A stretch of 64,000 nt of DNA from Chryseomicrobium excrementi (GTDB lineage: Bacteria > Bacillota > Bacilli > Bacillales_A > Planococcaceae), in the NCBI RefSeq assembly GCF_002798305.1, contig NZ_PCGR01000002.1:1-64000 (forward strand), given 5' to 3'. Made by a program: the position numbers and the translations under genes. Of this stretch, positions 52,826 through 60,882 are shown piece after piece (the stretch's first letter is position 1; every line of letters starts with the position of its first letter). A model generated the notes under the pieces. It was not told the origin of the DNA. It saw nothing but the letters and a program-made list of their open reading frames with translations, and made no database searches.

Positions 52826-52850
52826 GCCCCATCTTAGGATGGGGTTTTTT
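52826..52850 (+). terminator. Terminator of the aceAB operon
   Basis: CCCCATC / GATGGGG hairpin followed by six T. Confidence 0.92.
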
Positions 52851-52870
52851 CTGCGGATGAACGGATGAAG

Positions 52871-52990
52871 TAGTTTCCATAAAATCAGTTGGGGCGTTGA
52901 AGGAGGAAGTAGGGTCTTTAATGAGGAAAGTACGGGCGTCAATTAATTCTTTTGGGTCGCCAATCAAACAAGCTTGGGCGCTAATTCAAG
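52871..52990. repeat. Degenerate 21-bp tandem array D with 31-bp head
   Basis: Five units with exactly 21-bp spacing; the core cytosine is at 52895, 52916, 52937, 52958 and 52979. The unit is about GGGCGYYAATYAA plus eight variable bases. The first 31 bases (TAGTTTCCATAAAATCAGTT onwards) match the head of array E at 59034 with four differences. It lies between the aceAB terminator and the DUF421 pseudogene. Confidence 0.82.
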
Positions 52991-53046
52991 TTTTCAGTCT
53001 AACGTTGGCCACTACTGTCCATACTGTCAGGTAGAGGTGATTCCCT

Positions 53047-53438
53047 ATGTGGACGGAAGACATCAACGCACTTGAAATGATCCTACGCACAACAGTAACC
53101 TTTGCCGTACTCTTACTCCTTACGCGCTTTCGTGGGAAAGAACAGCTCAGTCAGCTCACAATGTTCAACTACATCACCGGCATCACCACCGGCTCGATTG
53201 CGGCAGATTTAGCGGGACAACAAGAGACCCCTTTTATCGACGGTATGATTTCGCTTATCATGTGGACACTTCTTACGATTCTAGTCAGTTGGATTACGTT
53301 GAAATCTATGCGAGCGAAGATGCTCATAGATGATGAGCCCTCAGTCGTCATTCGCAAAGGGAAGATCCTGCGCAAATCTTCTAAGCCGAGCTTCAAGAGA
53401 ACGGCAAACTCTACATTGATAGCAGCAATGACGATTGA
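53047..53438 (+). pseudogene. DUF421/YetF-family membrane protein, internally deleted
   Basis: The N-terminal ~108 residues are an intact DUF421 start: three hydrophobic helices, FNYITGITTGSIAADLA and LIDDEPSVVIRKGKIL. The family normally continues for another ~100 residues. Here the sequence jumps to a different frame that reads AELQENGKLYIDSSNDD and stop (53385-53438), which is the usual C-terminal tail of the family. The middle domain is therefore missing and the tail is out of frame. A hairpin terminator follows right after 53438. The open frame that continues to 53529 is an artefact passing through that terminator. Confidence 0.78.
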
Positions 53439-53467
53439 TCTCTTCGCAACGTGCGAGGGGATTTTTT
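53439..53467 (+). terminator. Terminator of the former DUF421 gene
   Basis: CTCTTCGC / GCGAGGGG stem (two G-T pairs) followed by ATTTTTT, right after the relic stop codon. Confidence 0.75.
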
Positions 53468-53555
53468 CGTTCTTAAGAATTTCTTCAGAAATCTCCCCCT
53501 TACTTGTTAAGATTTGCAAGGTACAATAGAAACAGAAGGAAGGAGGCGGTCGACG

Positions 53556-54248
53556 ATGACACCATTTACAATTCTTGTTACAGACGATGACCAAGAGATT
53601 CGAGACGGAATCGAAATCTACTTAAAAAACGAGGGGTATCAGGTGGTCAAGGCCGCTAACGGAGTAGAGGCACTAGAGGCTCTTGAGAAATACGACATCC
53701 AGTTGGTGATCATGGACATCATGATGCCACAGATGGATGGGATTCAAGCGACATTCAAGGCACGCGAGACAAAAAACATCCCGATTATTATGTTGTCTGC
53801 TAAGTCAGAGGACGGGGATAAGATTCACGGTCTGTCAGTAGGGGCAGATGACTACGTTACCAAGCCGTTCCATCCGTTGGAACTGGTGGCACGAGTGAAG
53901 TCGCAGCTGAGACGCTTTACAAAGCTCGGTACATATGAAGGCATTCAGGCAGTAGTCGAAAAAGATGGTTTAGTTCTAGACCAAGACTCGAAAATTGTAA
54001 CGCTCGATGGAGAGCCGCTCAAGCTCACGCCGACGGAGTTCAAGATCACTGAACTGTTCATGCGCAATCAAGGTCGTGTGTTCTCGATTTCCGAAATCTA
54101 CGAGCGAGTCTGGCAAGAACCGGCGTACAACGCAGAAAACATTGTAGCCGTCCACATCCGAAAAATTCGCGAGAAGATGGAAGCAGATCCGAAAAATCCA
54201 AGATATATTAAGGTGGTGTGGGGCGTTGGCTACAAAATGGACAAGTAA
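53556..54248 (+). CDS. OmpR/PhoB family response regulator
   Basis: 230 residues. Receiver domain with D9-D10-D11 acidic pocket, phospho-Asp54 in VIMDIMMPQMDG and K in TKPFHPLELVARV. The winged-helix domain (~130-230) has LTPTEFKITELFMRNQGRVFS and RKIREKMEADPKNPRYIKVVWGVGYK. VanR-like in style. Start at 53556 follows AGGAGGCGG; a TTACTT-16-TACAAT promoter may lie ~40 bases upstream. It forms a two-component pair with the kinase at 54390, with a tiny membrane ORF between. Confidence 0.92.
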   Translation: MTPFTILVTDDDQEIRDGIEIYLKNEGYQVVKAANGVEALEALEKYDIQLVIMDIMMPQMDGIQATFKARETKNIPIIMLSAKSEDGDKIHGLSVGADDYVTKPFHPLELVARVKSQLRRFTKLGTYEGIQAVVEKDGLVLDQDSKIVTLDGEPLKLTPTEFKITELFMRNQGRVFSISEIYERVWQEPAYNAENIVAVHIRKIREKMEADPKNPRYIKVVWGVGYKMDK

Positions 54249-54267
54249 ATGGGAGACTAGAATATCT

Positions 54268-54393
54268 ATGATTGTTATGCTGATTGGAATCATCACCATC
54301 GGATATTGCAGTTATTGCTTCATGCAGGCAGCAGAATCATCGGAGTGGCTCGCACAGCTGAAGCGGTTTGTAGATCGAGGAGGATTAGGATGA
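54268..54393 (+). CDS. 41-residue membrane peptide between regulator and kinase
   Basis: An open frame reading MIVMLIGIITIGYCSYCFMQ followed by a charged amphipathic tail (EWLAQLKRFVDRGGLG). One hydrophobic helix spans residues ~2-20. Its stop overlaps the kinase start (ATGA), the pattern of coupled genes throughout this window. The ribosome site (GGGAGA) is only fair. It fills the otherwise unexplained 140-base gap between regulator and kinase. It may be a small kinase partner; no homologue recognised. Confidence 0.55.
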   Translation: MIVMLIGIITIGYCSYCFMQAAESSEWLAQLKRFVDRGGLG

Positions 54394-56510
54394 AGAAAGA
54401 ACGACATTTAGGAAAATGGCTGACTCTTGCCTTGTTACTGACTCTCATTCTGGCCACTATTATTAGTTGGGCTGGACAAGGAAGAGAGCTATTGAAAGAG
54501 TTTCAAGAGACAGATGAATTTTATCACACCTTCGAATCCGAAATTGTGACGCGGTTACCGGCCCTAGTCACAGAACCTTTAACGAAAGAAGAGCTCCTGG
54601 AATCGTATACGGTAACGAATGCAGACATAGAAGAATACCGCTTTCGTTACGGCAATTTAAGTACGCAAATCGAGAATATTAACAGTCAGTATGAGACAGA
54701 GCGTGGAGAGGAACTGAGTGAAGAACTCGCTAAAGAGCGAGATGAGAAGATTGCGGATATTCGCAGAAACTTTAAAGAGGACTCCTACGTGGAAGCCAAG
54801 CTCAGGGCGGAGTGGGAAACGAAAGTCGACAATTATCTGCAAGGGCTTGCAAGAGAGCGGAAAATCTATTCAGCAAACTATCCAGGTATCGGCTATTCTC
54901 TAACGAATACCGGAAGTAATAAAACATTTGATATGGAAGGATTTTCTTCCAACGTCCTTCAATTAACTTATGGAGGAGGAGCGGAAGGGCTCTATGCCGA
55001 TCGTATCGATTATTATACACAAGACAGCGATCCTATATCAGCAGAGTTAGGTTCAATCCCTGTCAATTATAGTGGCACCGTATTTCTTCCGGAATCGTAT
55101 GTCTCTTCCCAGCTTGAAGATTTTAAACAACGCAAAATCATCTTCTGGGTGCTGACGATTTTCGGAATCATTGCAGCCTTTGCGAGTGTGGTTCTTTGGA
55201 AAAAATGGAAACACGAGTTATTAGCAAGTACATTCATGGACGAGTTTGCAAAACTACCTCATGAATTACGGGCAGCTATGGTAGGGTTTTTAGGTTTCTT
55301 TAGTTATGTTATGTTGTGGCAAGTGTCTAGAGGGCTTAATACTTATTACGGCTTTGATGACTTCACATTCTTTTTGTTCTTAGTTCTCATCGCCATCAAT
55401 GCAATCATTTTGCAAAGTTTTATAAGTCTAGTACTTACGATGGACGACTTTACTTACAAAAACTCGATTTTGAATCGTTTAGTACAGAATATGAAAGGTT
55501 TATTCTTAAACCGAAGCCTAGCCGTGCAAATGATTTTTGTTTTAATTGTCGTGTTTTTCTGGGGGTTAGGTACTGCCTTATCTGGAGTGATCGGTGGATT
55601 GGTCTTCATCTGGATTCCCGCTACTCTATTCATCGGAATTCCAGCGTTGTACTTTGTGTTTAGTCGTATTGCCTATCTGAATCGTACGATGGCACGTACG
55701 GAATTAGTGGCAGAAGGGTTCGTAAGTGAGCCGTTTCAGGAAAAAGGTCGGTCTCGCTTGGCTGCACATGCGCGAAAGCTAAATGAAATTCGTCAGCAGC
55801 TGATTTACTCGCATTCTTCGCAAGTGAAGAGTGAACGATTGAAGTCGGAATTGATAACAAATGTGAGTCATGATTTACGGACGCCTTTAACATCGATTAT
55901 TACGTATACAGATCTATTGAAAAATCCAAATCTGACAGTCGAAGAACGCGCTCAATATGTCGATGTCTTAGAACGGAAGTCAGCTCGTTTGAAAACTTTG
56001 ATTGAAGACTTGTTCGATGTTTCGAAGATGGCCTCTGGCAACATTGAGCTTCAAAAAGCGCAAGTCGACTTAGCATCATTACTCCAACAGTCTATAGCTG
56101 AACAGCAAGAAGCACTTGATAAGCAGAATTTGGACTTACGTGTTTCTATTGCATCACAACCGATAATGGCACAGGTTGATGGACAAAAGATGTGGCGAGT
56201 GATGGACAATTTACTTCTAAACATCAGTAAGTATTCCATGCCGGGAACTCGAGTCTATCTAGCGTTGCAAGAATCGTTTGGAGAAGCTATCTTAACATTC
56301 AAGAACGTCTCGCAGTATGAACTCGGGGACGATACTGCAGAACTTACAGAGCGCTTTAAACGTGGCGATCAATCTCGTCACACAGAAGGTTCTGGACTTG
56401 GGCTTGCGATAGCGCAATCCATTGTTTCTTTACACGGAGGACAATTTGAACTGGATCTCGATGGAGACTTGTTCAAGGTGACGATTCGAATTCCTAAAGG
56501 AACCGTCTGA
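54390..56510 (+). CDS. Membrane sensor histidine kinase
   Basis: 706 residues. Helix at ~13-31, an extracytoplasmic region (~32-245) with a charged coiled-coil-like part, then about six further helices (~250-440). Next come the phospho-His in NVSHDLRTPLTSIITY (His494) and an ATPase domain with N-box NLLLNISKYS and GSGLGLAIAQSIVSLHGG. Paired with the OmpR-type regulator upstream. The multi-helix input suggests sensing of a membrane or envelope signal. Start at 54390 has GAGGAGG; the longer frame from 54306 overlaps the small ORF. Confidence 0.9.
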   Translation: MKKERHLGKWLTLALLLTLILATIISWAGQGRELLKEFQETDEFYHTFESEIVTRLPALVTEPLTKEELLESYTVTNADIEEYRFRYGNLSTQIENINSQYETERGEELSEELAKERDEKIADIRRNFKEDSYVEAKLRAEWETKVDNYLQGLARERKIYSANYPGIGYSLTNTGSNKTFDMEGFSSNVLQLTYGGGAEGLYADRIDYYTQDSDPISAELGSIPVNYSGTVFLPESYVSSQLEDFKQRKIIFWVLTIFGIIAAFASVVLWKKWKHELLASTFMDEFAKLPHELRAAMVGFLGFFSYVMLWQVSRGLNTYYGFDDFTFFLFLVLIAINAIILQSFISLVLTMDDFTYKNSILNRLVQNMKGLFLNRSLAVQMIFVLIVVFFWGLGTALSGVIGGLVFIWIPATLFIGIPALYFVFSRIAYLNRTMARTELVAEGFVSEPFQEKGRSRLAAHARKLNEIRQQLIYSHSSQVKSERLKSELITNVSHDLRTPLTSIITYTDLLKNPNLTVEERAQYVDVLERKSARLKTLIEDLFDVSKMASGNIELQKAQVDLASLLQQSIAEQQEALDKQNLDLRVSIASQPIMAQVDGQKMWRVMDNLLLNISKYSMPGTRVYLALQESFGEAILTFKNVSQYELGDDTAELTERFKRGDQSRHTEGSGLGLAIAQSIVSLHGGQFELDLDGDLFKVTIRIPKGTV

Positions 56511-56557
56511 CGCGTCTCTCGGATTGTGGTACGATGAGAGAAAAGGAGGCGGTTCGG

Positions 56558-56929
56558 ATGAAAAAAGAATTGCATGAACTGACACGTCTGCCGGCAGATA
56601 CGCGGTATGAAGTCTTTTTGCACACAGTAGCAGAGAGCAAACAAGTATGGGGACTGTTCCAAGAGGGCTGGGCAACAGCAGAAGACGCGAAAGGCGCACA
56701 ACGCATCTTCTTCTGGCCTTCAGAAGAGTTTGCAAAGCACCAAGCCGCTAAAGAATGGCCTGGGTTCACACCTAAACCAATCGCTTTGGATGAGTTTATG
56801 GAAGCTTGGCTACCGGGTCTTGAAAAAGACGAAATCCAAATTTCTGTGTTCTCCACAGCAAAAGACGAGATTTTAGTAGAAGCAGAAACACTGCTCGAAG
56901 ATTTGGAAGATCTAGAGAGCGAGGCGTGA
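56558..56929 (+). CDS. DUF2750 family protein
   Basis: A 123-residue acidic cytosolic protein: RYEVFLHTVAESKQVWGLFQEGWA, FFWPSEEFAKHQAAKEWPGFTPKPIALDEFMEAWLPGL. The pattern fits DUF2750, whose function is unknown. Start at 56558 follows AAGGAGG. It is followed four bases on by a YjbR/MmcQ gene, so the two are probably co-transcribed. Confidence 0.8.
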   Translation: MKKELHELTRLPADTRYEVFLHTVAESKQVWGLFQEGWATAEDAKGAQRIFFWPSEEFAKHQAAKEWPGFTPKPIALDEFMEAWLPGLEKDEIQISVFSTAKDEILVEAETLLEDLEDLESEA

Positions 56930-56933
56930 GCAG

Positions 56934-57302
56934 ATGCTGAACGATAACGAAGCTCTCCATGCGTTCTTTCTGGCTTTACCTGGGACTACTCATGATTACA
57001 AAGAAGAGTGGGCTGCTGATCGCTACATGATAGGTGACAAGATGTATGCAATGCTTGGTGGCGACAAAGAGGGAACAGCTATCTTAACGTTAAAAGCAGA
57101 ACCTTCATATGCTGAAGAACTTCGTACTGAGTATGATGCGATTGTTCCTGGCTACTATATGAACAAGACGCATTGGAACTCGATTTACCGAGATGCAGAG
57201 TTACCGGATGAGTTGACTGCAAAGTTGATTCGCCATTCGTATGAGCAGGTGTTGGAAAAACTTCCGAAACGCACGCAGCGTGAAATTTTAGGTGATTATT
57301 AA
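56934..57302 (+). CDS. MmcQ/YjbR family protein
   Basis: A 122-residue protein of the YjbR/MmcQ fold: LHAFFLALPGTTHDYKEEW, KMYAMLGGDKEGTAILTLKAEP, and GYYMNKTHWNSIYRDAELPDELTAKLIRHSYEQVLEKLPK. The CyaY-like fold is often annotated as DNA-binding, but the role is not established. Starts four bases after the DUF2750 gene and ends at a terminator. Confidence 0.87.
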   Translation: MLNDNEALHAFFLALPGTTHDYKEEWAADRYMIGDKMYAMLGGDKEGTAILTLKAEPSYAEELRTEYDAIVPGYYMNKTHWNSIYRDAELPDELTAKLIRHSYEQVLEKLPKRTQREILGDY

Positions 57303-57305
57303 ACC

Positions 57306-57342
57306 AAATCCTCTTTCTCTTTTCGAGAAGGGGGATTTTTTT
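57306..57342 (+). terminator. Terminator after YjbR gene
   Basis: AATCCTCTTTCTC / GAGAAGGGGGATT stem followed by a run of T. Confidence 0.85.
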
Positions 57343-57351
57343 CAACTATTT

Positions 57352-57389
57352 TTGTTGCATTTACAACAATAATAGTTTAGATTAACTAT
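57352..57389. promoter_or_regulatory. Two adjacent dyads upstream of marR-paiAB
   Basis: TTGTTG-6-CAACAA (57352-57369) and ATAGTT-6-AACTAT (57372-57389), both perfect 6-6-6 dyads, three bases apart. They cover the probable promoter (TTTACA at 57360-57365), 28-65 bases upstream of the marR start. Such dyads are typical MarR binding sites. Confidence 0.65.
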
Positions 57390-57416
57390 AACAAATGATA
57401 GATCAGAGGTGAGTAA

Positions 57417-57869
57417 ATGACGGAGATTCTTAGAGAGATTGGAATGATTGCTAGAGCTCTTGATTCCATCAGTAACATTGAGTTTAAAGAGTTTGATTTA
57501 GCAAAAGGCCATTACTTATACTTAGTCCGAATTTGCGAGCAGCCTGGCATAATTCAAGAGAAAGTAGCGGAACAAATCAAAGTTGATCGTACTACCGCAG
57601 CTAGAGCTATACAGAAATTAGAGCTTAATGGTCTGATAGAAAAACGAGTGGGAAAGTCGAACCGTAAAAATAAATATTTATACCCGACCGCAAAAGGTTT
57701 AGAAATATACCCTAATATTCTTAAAGAGCATAAGTATTCAGAGGAAGTGGCATTGAACGGCCTGAATGCGGATGAAGCAAAGCTATTAGAAAAAATGTTG
57801 GTTAAAGTTAGAGGGAATATCGAAAAAGACTGGGAAACTGTGAAAAAAGGAAACAAACGAATCTATTAA
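57417..57869 (+). CDS. MarR family transcriptional regulator
   Basis: A 150-residue winged-helix protein. The DNA-binding part is EKVAEQIKVDRTTAARAIQKLELNGLIEKRVGKSNRKNKYLYPTAKG. The coding region is visibly more AT-rich than its neighbours. Its own promoter carries two dyads (57352-57389), so autorepression is likely. It is 16 bases ahead of paiA, placing the polyamine/acetyltransferase pair under its control. Confidence 0.87.
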   Translation: MTEILREIGMIARALDSISNIEFKEFDLAKGHYLYLVRICEQPGIIQEKVAEQIKVDRTTAARAIQKLELNGLIEKRVGKSNRKNKYLYPTAKGLEIYPNILKEHKYSEEVALNGLNADEAKLLEKMLVKVRGNIEKDWETVKKGNKRIY

Positions 57870-57885
57870 GAAGGATTGATTGAAG

Positions 57886-58416
57886 ATGCCATTCACTATA
57901 AGACAATGCACAATAGAAGATGCAACCGCTATTCAACAGATAGGTCGCCAAACGTATTTTGAGACGTTCGTAGCCTACAACACAGAAGAGAATATGAACG
58001 ACTATCTAGAGAAGGCATTTGCTGATGCCAAGATTCGTCAGGAATTGGAGAATCCGCATTCTGAATTTTATGTAGTAGAAACAGATGGAGTAGTCGCCGC
58101 TTATTTAAAAATCAACCAGTTGGCTGCACAGACAGAGCCTATGGACGCTGATCATCTAGAAATCGAACGGATCTATGTTTTGCAAGAGTTTCAGAAACTT
58201 GGGTTAGGTAAACTACTTTATGATAAAGCGCTGGAGAGAGCGAAGGAACTAGGGAAATCAAAAATTTGGCTTGGTGTCTGGGAAAACAATAACAATGCTC
58301 TAGCTTTTTACAAGAAGATAGGATTTGAACAGATAGGTCAGCATTCTTTCTTTATGGGCGATGACGAACAGATTGATTACATACTCGTAAAAGTGGTGAA
58401 AGAAGAGGTGCGCTGA
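57886..58416 (+). CDS. paiA: Polyamine N-acetyltransferase PaiA-like
   Basis: A 176-residue GNAT enzyme: FTIRQCTIEDATAIQQIGRQTYFETFVAYNTEENMNDYLEKAF at the start, acetyl-CoA loop QKLGLGKLL, and ENNNNALAFYKKIGFEQIGQHSFFMG. Start, length and partner match B. subtilis PaiA, which acetylates spermidine and other amines. It overlaps paiB by one base (TGATG). Confidence 0.87.
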   Translation: MPFTIRQCTIEDATAIQQIGRQTYFETFVAYNTEENMNDYLEKAFADAKIRQELENPHSEFYVVETDGVVAAYLKINQLAAQTEPMDADHLEIERIYVLQEFQKLGLGKLLYDKALERAKELGKSKIWLGVWENNNNALAFYKKIGFEQIGQHSFFMGDDEQIDYILVKVVKEEVR

Positions 58417-59036
58417 TGTATATTCCTAAACGATTCCATATAAAAGACTCGGAGGAAATTTGGTCATTCTTGAAAACGCATAGCTTTGCGACACTTGTAA
58501 CTACAAGAGAGGGACGTCCTTTGGCCACCCATATACCCGTGATTGTTCGAAGGGATGGTGAGGACCTGCTAATCAGTGGACACGTTGCATATGGCAATTC
58601 GCAATGGAAAACATGGGAAGAAACGAAGGAAGCACTTGTGATCTTTCAGGGACCTCATTCCTACATATCATCTTCTTGGTATGAAGAAGAGCAGGTGCCG
58701 ACGTGGAACTATCAAGCCGTTCATGTTTACGGTCCGATTCGAAAACAGACCGATGAGGAACTACGAGACGACTTGAAACAGTTGATGTTTACCTATGAAC
58801 AGCATAGGGAACATCCTGTTCTTTGGGAGACGGTAACACCAGAACTTCTTGAGCGAGAGATCAAAGGAATTGTAGGCTTTGTAGTAGAGACTACGGAAGT
58901 ACAAGCTGCTTATAAGATGAGTCAAAATTGGAAAGATCATGATTATGCTACTATCATTGACCAATTGAAGAAAGAACCCGATACTGGAGCTCATCAAGTC
59001 GCTAGTGAGATGGAACGACTAAGAACGAGCGATTAG
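58416..59036 (+). CDS. paiB: PaiB-like FMN-binding negative regulator
   Basis: A 206-residue protein of the PaiB (FMN-binding split-barrel) family: MYIPKRFHIKD, FATLVTTREGRPLATHIPV, LISGHVAYGNSQWKTWEE, ALVIFQGPHSYISSSWYEEEQVPTWNYQAVHVYG and IKGIVGFVVETTEVQAAYKMSQN. In B. subtilis the pai genes reduce protease expression and sporulation when overexpressed. Translationally coupled to paiA. Confidence 0.9.
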   Translation: MYIPKRFHIKDSEEIWSFLKTHSFATLVTTREGRPLATHIPVIVRRDGEDLLISGHVAYGNSQWKTWEETKEALVIFQGPHSYISSSWYEEEQVPTWNYQAVHVYGPIRKQTDEELRDDLKQLMFTYEQHREHPVLWETVTPELLEREIKGIVGFVVETTEVQAAYKMSQNWKDHDYATIIDQLKKEPDTGAHQVASEMERLRTSD

Positions 59037-59150
59037 TTCCCATAAAATCATTTGGGGCATTAAATGGAAGATCGCAGGGCACTAAACGTCGCCTCAAGGT
59101 CGTTAAATCACCAGCTTCAGTCGCTAAACTCAGCCTACCGGTCGTTAATT
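59034..59150. repeat. Degenerate 21-bp tandem array E with 31-bp head
   Basis: Five CRYTAAW units, core cytosine at 59058, 59080, 59101, 59122 and 59143 (spacings 22, 21, 21, 21). The head starts in the paiB stop codon (TAGTTCCCATAAAATCATTT onwards) and matches array D. It lies between paiB and the convergent aldo/keto reductase terminator. A plus-strand frame through it (59064 onward) is a seven-residue repeat and not a gene. Confidence 0.82.
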
Positions 59151-59170
59151 AAGAAATCCAAAATCAAAAA

Positions 59171-59197
59171 ACCCCGAATCCATTTAAGATTCGGGGT
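59171..59197. terminator. Bidirectional terminator between paiB and aldo/keto reductase
   Basis: Arms ACCCCGAATC and GATTCGGGGT around a 7-base loop, with A run upstream on the plus strand. Confidence 0.9.
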
Positions 59198-59214
59198 TCA
59201 TTTCTATACAACTA

Positions 59215-60027
59215 TTAAAAATCAATTTCGTCCGGATCTGGACCTAGACGAACATCTGTTGCGATGGCATCAATTGCTGCCATGTCGTCTGCAGAAAGCT
59301 CGAAGTCAAATACAGCTAAGTTTTCGTGGATACGAGCAGGTGTCACAGATTTTGGTAAAGCGATGTGACCGTGCTGTAAGTGCCAGCGAAGGACCACTTG
59401 AGAAGGGGCTTTGCCATGCTTTTCTGCAAGCTCTTCAAATAGTGGGAACTCTAAGAACTTCCCTTGCATCAAAGGACTCCACGCTTCTACGTGAATGCCA
59501 GCCTCTTGTAGAGATGTCACAAACGCACGTTGTGGGTTTTGTGGATGCAATTCAATTTGATTCACCATTGGTTTCATTAGACCAGCTTCTTCTAACTGAT
59601 CCAAGTGATGTTGCTTGAAGTTGGAAACACCAATCGACTTGATTTTGCCTTCTTGATAGAGGTCAACAAGCGCAGCCCATGCTTCTACAATACCGTCTAC
59701 TGGCCAGTGCAATAAGCAAAGGTCCATATAGTCTGTCTGCAGGCGCTCAAGAGATTCAGCAAATGCTTCTTTCGTGCGACGCTCGCGGATATCGTCATTC
59801 CAGATTTTGCTCGTCAAGAAGATTTCTTCACGGGCAACGCCAGATGCGGCGATTCCTTTTGCAACGCCTTCTTCATTTTTATAGACAGCCGCTGTATCGA
59901 TATGACGGTAGCCTGCACGCAATGCTTCTTCTACGGCTGATGGTGCTTCTGTATCGTTATCGACACGCCAAACGCCAAAGCCGATTTGGGGAATCTTAGT
60001 ACCATTACTTAATGTGACAAATTCCAT
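59215..60027 (-). CDS. Aldo/keto reductase
   Basis: A 270-residue NADPH-dependent aldo/keto reductase of the 2,5-diketo-gluconate reductase-like group. Catalytic residues are visible as Asp and Tyr in HIDTAAVYKNE, Lys in LTSKIW and His in CLLHWPVDG, with SIGVSNF and LPKSVTPARIHEN for cofactor binding. Reduces aldehydes or ketones in the cytosol, substrate not predictable. Start at 60027 follows AAAGGAGAGG. Confidence 0.92.
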   Translation of the reverse strand: MEFVTLSNGTKIPQIGFGVWRVDNDTEAPSAVEEALRAGYRHIDTAAVYKNEEGVAKGIAASGVAREEIFLTSKIWNDDIRERRTKEAFAESLERLQTDYMDLCLLHWPVDGIVEAWAALVDLYQEGKIKSIGVSNFKQHHLDQLEEAGLMKPMVNQIELHPQNPQRAFVTSLQEAGIHVEAWSPLMQGKFLEFPLFEELAEKHGKAPSQVVLRWHLQHGHIALPKSVTPARIHENLAVFDFELSADDMAAIDAIATDVRLGPDPDEIDF

Positions 60028-60087
60028 GAAAACCTCTCCTTTCGATTCGGTCTTCATTTTACCACTAGTATTTCGATTCTCAAAACA

Positions 60088-60882
60088 TTAAAGTGTCAGA
60101 TTTCGTCGTTTAAAGGTGAACGATGAAAGTATAAAGAACACCACAGCTATTAAAGCTAAAATCACACAATGGAGCACCCAGTCACTACTTCCTTGAATAA
60201 TGGCGTTTGCATCAAACAAAGTGAAGAGAGAGAAGCTCTTTAGCCACTCATAGTCTACACTCAAACCACTTACAATCATCAAAACCACCATGATACCAAA
60301 TAGCGCTGCACCGAGAAGGTACGACTTTCGTGATTCATTAAACAATGTTGAGAAGAAGAGGGCCACTGCAAATAAAGCAGTTAATAAGAAGAAGCTTGAT
60401 ACGCATAATGCTACAACCGCTTCATAATTTAGATCTAAGTTCCACACCATATCGCTTCCCCACAACACCAGAGCATTTAATAACGCCACAAGAGCGGATG
60501 CAGCGATTCCGATACCGGCAACGCTAAATACGTAGGTGCTACGAGAAATCGGTGCACTTAAGTACAACATCAGTTCTCCAGAATCAATGGGACGAGCAAG
60601 CAAACGAGAGGCAGCCGTTAGTGCAAACAACAAAGCGACAATCTGGAAGATCAAGCCGTAATAGTTCCCAGACAAAATATTCAATACACTGTCCATCATC
60701 GTGGCAGGATCAAACTGAAAGATTTCAAGAAGTTCTGGCGGCAGGGAGTCTAACTTGGCATCAATCAGGCCGGTCTCAGCAATCGATGGATAAATGGCCG
60801 CGATCATCAAAATATAAAGACTTGTTCCGATACTATAACCGAGAATCCACCCTAAATTGTCTTTGAGTAAAGCGCGTATCAT
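60088..60882 (-). CDS. ABC-2 type transporter permease
   Basis: A 264-residue membrane protein with six hydrophobic helices and the pattern ASRLLARPIDSGELMLYLSAPISRSTYV typical of ABC-2 permeases that pair with NatA-type ATPases. Its start overlaps the ATPase stop (ATGA). The substrate is unknown; relatives are exporters of peptides, sodium or drugs. Confidence 0.85.
   Translation of the reverse strand: MIRALLKDNLGWILGYSIGTSLYILMIAAIYPSIAETGLIDAKLDSLPPELLEIFQFDPATMMDSVLNILSGNYYGLIFQIVALLFALTAASRLLARPIDSGELMLYLSAPISRSTYVFSVAGIGIAASALVALLNALVLWGSDMVWNLDLNYEAVVALCVSSFFLLTALFAVALFFSTLFNESRKSYLLGAALFGIMVVLMIVSGLSVDYEWLKSFSLFTLFDANAIIQGSSDWVLHCVILALIAVVFFILSSFTFKRRNLTL

Noticed and set aside
53439-53529. 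Extension of the DUF421 frame to 53529
   Set aside because: It reads through a terminator hairpin; the family's C-terminal tail is in another frame and stops at 53438.
59064-59618. 184-codon plus-strand ORF
   Set aside because: Begins in array E and then runs antisense through the aldo/keto reductase gene and its terminator.
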